A DNA stretch of 5,327 nt, taken from assembly GCA_007119305.1 (NCBI GenBank), contig SKPY01000541.1, positions 1 through 5,327 on the forward strand. The letters run 5' to 3'. This document shows, in pieces, positions 1 to 4,586 of the stretch (position 1 is its first letter; each line of letters starts with the position of its first letter). A program made the position numbers and the translations under genes. Source of the stretch: Nitriliruptorales bacterium. Its GTDB lineage: Bacteria > Actinomycetota > Nitriliruptoria > Euzebyales > Egibacteraceae. The notes under the pieces were generated by a model. It searched no databases. It had not been told where the DNA came from and was given only the letters and a program-made list of their open reading frames with translations.

Positions 1-2
1 CC

Positions 3-383
3 TTCCGACGCGACGGGCGCCCGCAGCTGTCGCCGGTGGCCATGGGGGTCGATGCGCCGGGCCGGATCGTCATCGCGAGCTATCCGGAACGCGCGAAGGC
101 GCGCAACCTGCGCCGTGACCGTCGCGCGAGCGTGTGCGTGCTGTCCGACGACTGGGACGACGCGTGGGTGCAGGTCGATGGCAGCGCCGAGGTGCTCGAC
201 CTGCCCGAGGCGCTCGAGCCGCTGGTCGACTACTTCCGGGCCATCAGCGGCGAGCACCCCGACTGGGACGAGTACCGGGAGGCGATGGTGCGCCAGGGCA
301 AGTGCCTCCTCCGCATCACGATCCACGACTGGGGGCCGATCGCAACCGGCGGGTTCCCACCGCGTCTCGCCGAACGGGGGTAG
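3..383 (+). CDS. PPOX-class F420-dependent oxidoreductase, C-terminal part (5' end outside window)
   Basis: The open frame enters from the left edge (first full codon at 3) and ends at TAG 381-383, giving 126 visible residues. The GTG at 36 is internal: the residues before it (FRRDGRPQLSPV) already belong to the first strands of the split-barrel fold, so about 25-30 N-terminal residues are missing. Other family hallmarks are YPERAKARNLRRD, the strand VCVLSDD, WVQVDGSAEV, the helix HPDWDEYREAMVRQGK, and the tail WGPIATGGFP. Known of the family: PPOX-class proteins of the Mycobacterium Rv1155 type are small cytoplasmic dimers that bind deazaflavin F420 (some bind FMN) and reduce unsaturated substrates. 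Inferred: an F420H2-dependent reductase of unknown substrate. The next gene begins 6 bp after the stop on the same strand, so the two are probably co-transcribed. Family assignment is firm; cofactor choice and substrate are not. Confidence 0.86.
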   Translation, partial: FRRDGRPQLSPVAMGVDAPGRIVIASYPERAKARNLRRDRRASVCVLSDDWDDAWVQVDGSAEVLDLPEALEPLVDYFRAISGEHPDWDEYREAMVRQGKCLLRITIHDWGPIATGGFPPRLAERG

Positions 384-389
384 GCCTCG

Positions 390-1145
390 ATGGCCGACCC
401 CGCGGTCAGCGTCTACGCCGTCGACACCGGCAAGCCCGGCGACGGCCTGCCGGGAGCGGGCACAACCCTCGGGTGGGCGGGCTTCCGTGACGGAACCGCG
501 GTGGCGTACGACCGCGACGGCAACCATTCCATCCAGGTCCTCGCGGATGCCCTGGTCCACGATCTCGACGACGCCCAGCGCAGCGTGGCGCTCGGGTTCG
601 AGCACGTGCTGTGGATCCCGGTGCCCGACGAGGCGGCCGACCTGCTCAAGCAGCGGCGCATCGCCGACTCCGCCGCGCCAGGGGCAACATCTCCGTGGTG
701 CGGGCGGTTCGCCGTGTGGGGCCTGGTCCAGGGTCTGCAGCTGCTGTCGTGGCTGCTCAGCCACGTGGCGCGGCGCGTACGCGAGCCGCTGCGCGGCACG
801 ACCGCGCTGGACGAGTGGTCCGCATCGGGCTGCCGGCTCTTCGTGTTCGAGGCGTTCGTCGCCGGGCGGGCGCACGCGGCTGGCGGCGTCCGCGCCCACG
901 TGCAGGATGCCCACACGGCGGCTGCTGCCGCGCACGACGCGCTCCGCTCCGAGGGCGGCCGACCGACGTTCGCGCGCGGACCCGAGGTGCTGACCAAGCC
1001 CGCGAGCGCGGGCGATGGGAGGGTCATGAACCTGGCCTCGGCGGCGCTGGCCTACGCAGGCCTGGCTGCCGATCCGGTCCGCCTCGACGAGCCCGGGCTC
1101 CTCGTGGCGCCGCAGGCCCGCCGCACCGGCTGGGCCGAGGCCTGA
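390..1145 (+). CDS. Uncharacterised 251-residue protein, possible RNase H-like fold
   Basis: The ATG at 390 follows the upstream stop by 6 bp, with a G-rich stretch (GGGGG, 376-380) placed as a ribosome-binding site; the gene ends at TGA 1143-1145. I do not recognise a named family. Visible: an N-terminal hydrophobic strand ending in Asp (VYAVDTG, D12), a Gly-rich turn and second strand (TTLGWAGF, 25-32), VALGFEHVLWIPVP (66-79, E71), a hydrophobic helix rich in Gln and Trp (about 107-127), LFVFEAFVAG (150-159, E154), HVQDAHTAAAA (170-180, D173), and a final NLASAALAYAGL helix. There is no signal peptide and no convincing transmembrane segment. An acidic residue after strand 1, another after a later strand, and a third in a C-terminal helix is the layout of RNase H-like folds, including DUF429-type predicted nucleases. 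That is inference from residue spacing only. Coding status is well supported by length, start context and conserved-looking motifs. Confidence 0.82.
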   Translation: MADPAVSVYAVDTGKPGDGLPGAGTTLGWAGFRDGTAVAYDRDGNHSIQVLADALVHDLDDAQRSVALGFEHVLWIPVPDEAADLLKQRRIADSAAPGATSPWCGRFAVWGLVQGLQLLSWLLSHVARRVREPLRGTTALDEWSASGCRLFVFEAFVAGRAHAAGGVRAHVQDAHTAAAAAHDALRSEGGRPTFARGPEVLTKPASAGDGRVMNLASAALAYAGLAADPVRLDEPGLLVAPQARRTGWAEA

Positions 1146-1152
1146 AACGTGG

Positions 1153-1270
1153 TGCACCGTCAACCCCCGGCCCCTTCGGCTGAGGGGGTGCTGCTGGAGG
1201 CGCGAGACGCGGCCACTGCGACGGCCCGTCGCGCACGCTTCCGCGCAGGCTGTGGCATGCTGACGGTGCA
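1153..1270 (+). promoter_or_regulatory. Candidate structured leader closed by a perfect 10-bp inverted repeat
   Basis: TGCACCGTCA (1153-1162) is the exact reverse complement of TGACGGTGCA (1261-1270). Inside lie a hairpin at 1163-1189 that abuts the closing stem, CGCG-AGA-CGCG at 1201-1211, GCCAC (1212-1216) able to pair with GTGGC (1252-1256), a hairpin GCGAC-GGCCC-GTCGC at 1218-1232, and a small CGC-TTCC-GCG at 1236-1245. All of these can form together as a branched RNA. The element starts 8 bp after the upstream stop codon and ends 16 bases before the GGAG site of the downstream VOC gene. It could be a cis-acting leader of that gene, a 3' end for the upstream gene, or a miniature inverted-repeat element; no flanking target duplication is visible. 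High GC makes chance pairing common, so confidence is limited. Confidence 0.35.
1163..1189 (+). terminator. GC-rich hairpin just after the uncharacterised gene (possible terminator)
   Basis: ACCCCC (1163-1168) pairs with GGGGGT (1184-1189), and GGCC (1169-1172) with GGCT (1178-1181, one G-U pair). This gives about 10 bp with a 2-base bulge and a 5-base loop. It begins 17 bases after the stop of the upstream gene. No T-run follows, so it is at best an atypical terminator, or one arm of the larger structure around it. Confidence 0.28.
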
Positions 1271-1295
1271 GCGGCAGGCCAGATCCGGAGACGGC

Positions 1296-1676
1296 ATGGG
1301 CGTCGAGCTCAACCACACGATTGTGGCGGCGCGTGACCGGCAGACGTCGGCAGCCTTCCTCGCGGAGGTGTTGGGGCTTGCTCCCCCCACACCGTTCGGT
1401 CCCTTCATGGTTGTCGAGGTCGCCAACGGCGTGAGCCTCGACTTCGCTGATGCTGACGGTGAGATCACCTCGCAGCACTACGCGTTCCTCGTCAGCGAGG
1501 CAGAGTTCGACGAGATCTTCGGCCGCATCCAGGCGCGGGATCTGCCGTACTGGGCTGACCCTGCCCGTCGCCGCCCCGGGGAGATCAACCACAACGACGG
1601 CGGTCGTGGGGTCTACTTCCCCGATCCAGACGGACACCTTCTCGAGCTCATCACCCGCCCGTACGGCGGCGGTTGA
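1296..1676 (+). CDS. VOC family protein (glyoxalase/extradiol dioxygenase fold)
   Basis: The ATG at 1296 has GGAG at 1287-1290, five bases upstream. An in-frame GTG at 1149 exists, but the stretch it would add is low-complexity and unlike the family, so 1296 is chosen; the product is 126 residues. It has the two beta-alpha-beta-beta-beta modules of the vicinal oxygen chelate fold: NHTIVAARD (6-14) and FLAEVLGL (21-28) in module 1; QHYAFLVSEAEFDEIF (60-75), YFPDPDGHLLELI (107-119) in module 2. Candidate metal ligands are H7, H61 and E117, with D49 in VSLDF where glyoxalase I carries a further ligand. That pattern fits a metal-dependent enzyme, unlike many VOC resistance proteins. Known of the superfamily: glyoxalase I, extradiol dioxygenases, epimerases and thiol transferases share it. 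The substrate cannot be read from sequence. It is probably transcribed alone and is preceded by the structured 1153-1270 region. Confidence 0.9.
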   Translation: MGVELNHTIVAARDRQTSAAFLAEVLGLAPPTPFGPFMVVEVANGVSLDFADADGEITSQHYAFLVSEAEFDEIFGRIQARDLPYWADPARRRPGEINHNDGGRGVYFPDPDGHLLELITRPYGGG

Positions 1677-1694
1677 CGGGCTAAGGTACGCGCC

Positions 1695-1715
1695 GAGGGT
1701 GGTGGGCGCCCCCTC
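1695..1715. terminator. Hairpin between convergent genes (possible bidirectional terminator)
   Basis: GAGGG (1695-1699) pairs with CCCTC (1711-1715), and GG (1701-1702) with CC (1709-1710), leaving a one-base bulge and a 6-base loop; CC/GG can extend the stem outward. It starts 19 bases after the VOC stop (1676) and 26 bases beyond the end of the converging minus-strand gene (1741). Location is right for a shared terminator, but there is no T-run on either strand. Confidence 0.28.
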
Positions 1716-1740
1716 CGGCTGGGCTGCAGTGGCGCGGCGG

Positions 1741-2634
1741 TCAGCGCGGCGGGACTGCCGTCAGTTGGGCGACCATGGCCGGCAGCTGTTCGGGCAAGCC
1801 GGGCGGCACGACATGCCCGACGCCGCCTCTGACGTCAAGACGCGCGTCTCGACGCCCAGTGCCCTCAGACGGTCGGCGGCGGCGCGCGTCGCAGCGACGT
1901 GGCGTTCACGGTCGCCGATCACGATCAGCGCTCGCAGCCCCTCGGGAGCCGAGTGTCCGGCAGCGTCGGCCACCTCACGATAGCGATGGGTGGCCCCGAC
2001 CAGCACCACGGCGTCAGCCGGCACGACCCCGGTAAGAGCCAGGTGCAGTGCGATCGCCCCGCCTTGAGCGAAGCCGCCGAGCACCAGCAGTGCCGCCTGC
2101 GCCGGCACATGCGGTGCCACCGCGGTAGCCGCAGCCTCCAGGTCGAGTTCGCCGCGCTCCAGATCGAGCCACAGCCGGTCACCGCTGTTCAACATGTGGG
2201 GCGCCGCCGGCAGCAGCACCCGCCAGCCGTCCGCGGCCAGCGGCGCCCACAGCGAAGCTGCACGGGCCGGGCTGCTCGCTGCGCGCTGCAATCCCACCAC
2301 CGTCCGCACCTCCTCGTCGCTCGGTCCGAAGTGGAGCGGTGGTGGGAGCGGAGGCGAGGTCATCGTCGGCCAGTTCCCCGGGATGCCACCAGCAGCCCGC
2401 AGCGGCAGCGCGCTCGAGGATCTCGAGCGCTGCCTCCCGGTCACCGTCGAGCGCGAGCAGACAGGCGCGCCAGAAGGCGAGCTTGGCCGCCGCGTCCGCG
2501 GGAGCCTGATCGGCAGCTTCGTTGATCAGGGCGAGCGCGTCACGGTAGCGTCCTTCGCCGTGTCTCCGGAACACATCCACGTGCAACTGGTCGAGCTCCA
2601 CAGCCACGCCCCCTCGGTCGCGACTCGACGCCAT
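1741..2634 (-). pseudogene. Broken TPR-alpha/beta hydrolase gene (two compensating frameshifts, altered active site)
   Basis: Three blocks read leftward. Block 1 starts at ATG 2634, or better GTG 2601, which has GAGGGGG (2609-2615) seven bases upstream. It encodes a TPR-like helical repeat: YRDALALINEAA, AFWRACLLALDGDREAALEILERA, then WWHPGELADDDLAS (71-84 from 2601). Near 2330-2350 the sense frame moves by one base. Block 2 (to about 1839) carries a phospholipase/carboxylesterase-type hydrolase: LWAPLAADGWRVLLP, GDRLWLD, LVLGGFAQGGAIALHLALTG, ALIVIGDRERHVAATRAAADRLRALGVETRV. The frame then returns: block 3 reads DVRGGVGHVVPPGLPEQLPA to a TGA at 1743-1741, supplying the Gly-His-x-x-Pro expected for the catalytic His. 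The nucleophile elbow has Ala for Ser (codon at 2069-2067), the usual acid position reads Glu (GDRERHV), and the first strand with the oxyanion-hole HG motif is absent. An inactive, decaying gene is the simplest reading; assembly errors could explain the frameshifts but not the Ser-to-Ala change. Confidence 0.72.
2331..2351. repeat. Imperfect short tandem repeat at the first frameshift
   Basis: GTGGAGCGG (2331-2339) and GTGGGAGCGG (2342-2351) are near-identical units differing by a single G. They lie where the reading frame of the minus-strand TPR-hydrolase gene changes by one base. The frame change equals one extra base, consistent with the extra G in one copy. Confidence 0.5.
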
Positions 2635-2657
2635 TCGACCAGTGCCGTGGCGGCCCC

Positions 2658-2674
2658 CACAAGCGGCGCTTGTG
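2658..2674. promoter_or_regulatory. Perfect 17-bp palindrome, candidate operator
   Basis: CACAAGCG-G-CGCTTGTG has two perfect 8-bp arms around one central base. It sits in the divergent spacer, 24 bp upstream of the ATG at 2634 (57 bp from GTG 2601) and about 205 bp upstream of the carD-like start. The size and symmetry suit a dimeric helix-turn-helix repressor. The binding protein is unknown and none is encoded in the window apart from the carD-like and receiver proteins. Confidence 0.4.
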
Positions 2675-2771
2675 CCTGTACCTGGCGCACACCGCAGGCA
2701 ACGTCTGAGGAGGCGAGGCTCCGGGAGTGCGGTCTTGCCTGTCTCGAGCGCGCGAGGCGATCAACCCTCGC

Positions 2772-2811
2772 CCGGAGATGACCGACCGCAGGACGTCGGC
2801 GGCCCCTCCGG
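2772..2811 (+). promoter_or_regulatory. Nested inverted repeat upstream of the carD-like gene
   Basis: CCGGAG (2772-2777) is complementary to CTCCGG (2806-2811), and inside it CCGAC (2782-2786) to GTCGG (2795-2799), around an 8-base loop. As RNA this is a two-tier hairpin with a 4x6 internal loop, ending 67 bases before the GTG at 2879. It may be a leader hairpin or a DNA site; GC content makes chance pairing plausible. Confidence 0.25.
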
Positions 2812-2878
2812 CGCAGGGACGGCGTGTCACAATGGAGACTGCGCTGTGGCGCCCGCCAACGCGCAGGCTGGGAGAAGC

Positions 2879-3373
2879 GTGGCGTATACAACGGGCGACA
2901 CGGTTGTCCACCCGCAGCATGGAGTTGCGACGGTTCGAGGGATCACCAGCAGGGGCCTCGGCGCGAATCGCACCAGCTTCATGGAACTCGCTTTCGCCTC
3001 CAGCTCGCTGAAGGTCCTGGTGCCCATGGACGCGGTCCGCGAGGTGGGGCTCAGGCCGCTGTCCACGAAACGCGAAGCCGCGGCCGTTCTGGCCGTTCTG
3101 GCGCAGCCGTCTGACGTTTCCGAGGTCTGGTCGGAACGAACGGCGTCTTCCACCGCGCGGGTGCAGTCCCGGGAGCTCGACCAGGCTTCGATGGTGATCC
3201 GCGATCTCACACGGCATGCGCAACGCTCCGGCAAGCCGCTGAGCAGCACCGAGAACGCCGTCCTCCACACCTGCCTGAACAGCGTCGCGTCGGAGTTGTC
3301 GCTCGTGCTGGAGATCTCCGAGGACGACGCACGAGACTTGATCCTCGAACAAGCGCGGTCAACGCCGGAATGA
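2879..3373 (+). CDS. CarD family transcriptional regulator, divergent paralogue
   Basis: GTG 2879 has GGGAG (2870-2874) four bases upstream and gives 164 residues, near the ~160 of CarD proteins. GTG 2846 with GGAG at 2834-2837 is an alternative adding 11 residues, less likely because CarD proteins normally start a few residues before the GDTVV strand. Domains: an N-terminal RNA polymerase-interacting Tudor-like domain (GDTVVHPQHGVATVRGI, 6-22; LKVLVPMDAVREVGLRPL, 44-61) and a C-terminal helical DNA-binding domain from about 64. W84 (EVWSER) aligns with the Trp that mycobacterial CarD wedges at the upstream edge of the promoter bubble; MVIRDLTRHAQRSGKPLSSTENAVL (105-129) matches the VVRDL...LS.GE region. 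Known role: CarD binds the RNAP beta subunit and stabilises open complexes at sigma-A-type promoters. Oddities: after the Trp, the basic RYKANLEKL-type stretch is replaced by a Ser/Thr-rich one. The following gene is a VOC protein rather than the ispD/ispF often found after housekeeping carD. Codon use is less biased than in neighbours. Confidence 0.84.
   Translation: MAYTTGDTVVHPQHGVATVRGITSRGLGANRTSFMELAFASSSLKVLVPMDAVREVGLRPLSTKREAAAVLAVLAQPSDVSEVWSERTASSTARVQSRELDQASMVIRDLTRHAQRSGKPLSSTENAVLHTCLNSVASELSLVLEISEDDARDLILEQARSTPE
3082..3101 (+). repeat. 9-bp tandem repeat inside the carD-like gene
   Basis: GGCCGTTCT occurs twice in tandem (3082-3090, 3091-3099) with two bases of a third unit. 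It stays in frame and encodes the doubled Ala-Val-Leu of the helix AAAVLAVLA, so it is a codon-sized duplication without frame damage. Confidence 0.55.
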
Positions 3374-3410
3374 CGCGGCGCGGACGAGAGCCAACCACCC
3401 GGGAGCCGGC

Positions 3411-3788
3411 ATGGTTGACCGACCACGCCTGACGCTGACCAGCACCGTGCTCGACGCGCCCGACGCACGCGCGCTGGCCGACTTCTACCGCGGCCTGCTC
3501 GGCTGGACGGTCGGCCAGGACGAGCCCGACTGGGTCACCCTCAGGCCACCCGAGGGTGGGCCGGGCCTGTCGTTCCAGACGGAGCCCGCCTACGTGGCGC
3601 CCGCCTGGCCTGCCAGGCCCGGCGACCAGCAGATGATGCTGCACCTCGACATCGAGGTCGACGATCTCGATGCGGCGGAAGCGCACGCGGTCGCCGCCGG
3701 CGCGGTCCGCGCGGAGTACCAGCCCCAGGACGACGTCCGCGTGTACCTCGACCCCGCCGGGCACCCCTTCTGCCTGTGGCGCCGGTGA
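3411..3788 (+). CDS. VOC family protein, glyoxalase-like domain without metal ligands
   Basis: ATG 3411 has GGAG at 3402-3405, five bases upstream; TGA is at 3786-3788; 125 residues, full length for single-unit glyoxalase-like proteins (Glyoxalase_6 type). Module 1: LTSTVLDAPDARALADFYRG (9-28), LLGW, WVTLRPPEGG, LSFQTEP (53-59). Module 2: MLHLDIEVDDLDAAEAHAVA (76-95), the Ala/Gly turn, VRVYLDPAGHPFCLW (109-123). Of the canonical positions only H78 is present; the first His is Thr/Ser and the last Glu is Cys/Leu, so a classic metal-dependent glyoxalase or dioxygenase is unlikely. Such actinobacterial proteins may bind small molecules, but the ligand is unknown. It lies 37 bp after the carD-like stop on the same strand with no clear terminator between, so co-transcription is possible. 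It converges on the methyltransferase gene, with only 53 bp between their ends. Confidence 0.92.
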   Translation: MVDRPRLTLTSTVLDAPDARALADFYRGLLGWTVGQDEPDWVTLRPPEGGPGLSFQTEPAYVAPAWPARPGDQQMMLHLDIEVDDLDAAEAHAVAAGAVRAEYQPQDDVRVYLDPAGHPFCLWRR

Positions 3789-3841
3789 CCACAGCCGCAC
3801 GCGCCGGGCCACGTGACAAGACCGCCGTCTCCCTGCAGCCG
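3789..3841. other. Short convergent intergenic gap
   Basis: The 53 bp between the convergent VOC and methyltransferase genes contain CACGTG (3811-3816) but no stable hairpin with a T-run. I see no gene and no convincing terminator. Confidence 0.5.
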
Positions 3842-4573
3842 TCAGGTGCCGGCGACGAAGACCTCGGTGCCGTCCGCTCCGGGGCGGGCGGCGGCGCGCC
3901 GGAAGCCGGTGTCACGCAGTGCCTGCAGCCACTCGTCGCGGGCGAACAGCCCGCAGACGTGGCGGTCGTGCACCGCACGGACGTCAGTGCCCTCACGGAG
4001 CAGGTAGGCGAAGTCGACGAGGTACGTCGCGTCGGACGGCTCCGGGTCCCAGGTCCACTCGAGGTAGCGCAGGCTGCGCTGACCCTCGTCGTGCCCACCG
4101 TGCCTGGTGCCGGGCGTGAACGTGTCACGCAGGTGGTCGGGCGCGAACAGCGCCGCGCCACCGACCCGTAGATGTACGTACGCGGTCCGCAGCGCCGCCC
4201 GGAGGTCCTCAAGCGTGGTCAGGTAGCTGACGGCGTCGTGGACGAAGACCGCGTCGAACCGCCGGTCGATCCGGACGGTGCGCATGTCGCCAACGAGGTG
4301 CTCGCACTCGGGGTTGAGGCTGCGACTCAGCTCGAGCATCGCCGCGGACCGGTCCACCAGCGTCAGCTCGTAGTGGGCCTTGAGGTGGTAGGCGTTGTTG
4401 CCGCCGCCGCTGCCGAGCTCGAGCACCGCACCGATCTCGCCGGCGGCCGCAGCGAGCAGACGGCGATAGAGCGCAGCCTCCTCGGCGTAGTCGCCCGGCG
4501 CGGTCAGCAGGTGGAACCAGCCCGCGAGCTCCCCGTACAGCTTGGGCGGGGCAGGAGCGCCGCCGGGCTCCAC
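3842..4573 (-). CDS. Class I SAM-dependent methyltransferase
   Basis: It ends at TGA 3844-3842. GTG 4573 is chosen as start (243 residues) because the conserved part begins at KLYGELAGWFHLL (11-23). GTG 4600 would add nine residues and overlap the upstream gene; neither has a strong ribosome-binding site, suggesting translational coupling. Rossmann-type methyltransferase motifs are clear: motif I VLELGSGGGNNAYHL (50-64), an acidic residue closing strand 2 (LTLVDRS, D74) for the SAM ribose, GDMR (95-98), and FDAVFVHDAVSYL (106-118) as strand 4. HLRVGGAALFAPDHL (134-148) is the post-motif helix and strand, followed by a beta-rich C-terminal region (SLRYLEWTWDPEP, TYLVDFAYLLRE) and a final EWLQALRDTGF helix. 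The family methylates small molecules or proteins; the acceptor is not predictable. It is cytoplasmic and probably in one operon with the receiver-GAF gene just upstream. Confidence 0.93.
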   Translation of the reverse strand: MEPGGAPAPPKLYGELAGWFHLLTAPGDYAEEAALYRRLLAAAAGEIGAVLELGSGGGNNAYHLKAHYELTLVDRSAAMLELSRSLNPECEHLVGDMRTVRIDRRFDAVFVHDAVSYLTTLEDLRAALRTAYVHLRVGGAALFAPDHLRDTFTPGTRHGGHDEGQRSLRYLEWTWDPEPSDATYLVDFAYLLREGTDVRAVHDRHVCGLFARDEWLQALRDTGFRRAAARPGADGTEVFVAGT

Positions 4574-4586
4574 GGGCGCGCCGGAG

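Larger units (their letters stand above)
2635..2878. other. Divergent intergenic spacer between the broken hydrolase gene and carD-like gene
   Basis: About 244 bp separate the two divergent starts (277 bp if GTG 2601 is the hydrolase start). I see no credible gene here: frames are open on both strands only because stops are rare at this GC, and the translations are low-complexity and Arg-rich. No convincing -35/-10 pair is visible. The spacer holds a perfect palindrome (2658-2674) and a nested inverted repeat (2772-2811). It must contain promoters for at least the carD-like gene. Confidence 0.6.

Noticed and set aside
52..993. Long plus-strand open frame overlapping the PPOX and uncharacterised genes.
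   Set aside because: Its translation is Arg/Ser/Pro-rich low complexity with no domain, typical of an alternative frame of a GC-rich gene.
1151..1158. 8-bp palindrome GGTGCACC after the uncharacterised gene.
   Set aside because: Too short alone, and it overlaps the longer 10-bp inverted repeat that explains it better.
1149..1295. N-terminal extension of the first VOC protein from GTG 1149.
   Set aside because: The extension has no VOC similarity, covers the structured region, and the ATG at 1296 has a well-spaced GGAG.
1212..1310. Cobalamin riboswitch: GCCACTG at 1212-1218 and a B12-box-like CCGGAGACGGC at 1285-1295.
   Set aside because: The two short matches are in the right order, but the conserved core with its GGGAA-type loop and neighbouring helices is not visible. 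The second match also coincides with the ribosome-binding site. An Rfam covariance search (RF00174) would decide.
2695..2741. 7-bp inverted repeat CAGGCAA / TTGCCTG in the divergent spacer.
   Set aside because: Arms are short and 33 bp apart; at this length a match is expected by chance.
2642..2878. N-terminal extension of the CarD-like protein to an ATG at 2642.
   Set aside because: It would add about 79 residues of Pro/Arg/Gly-rich sequence unlike any CarD. Frames stay open by chance at this GC.
3919..4119. Small plus-strand open frames opposite the methyltransferase C-terminus.
   Set aside because: Arg/Gly-rich shadows of the sense gene, with no ribosome-binding site.
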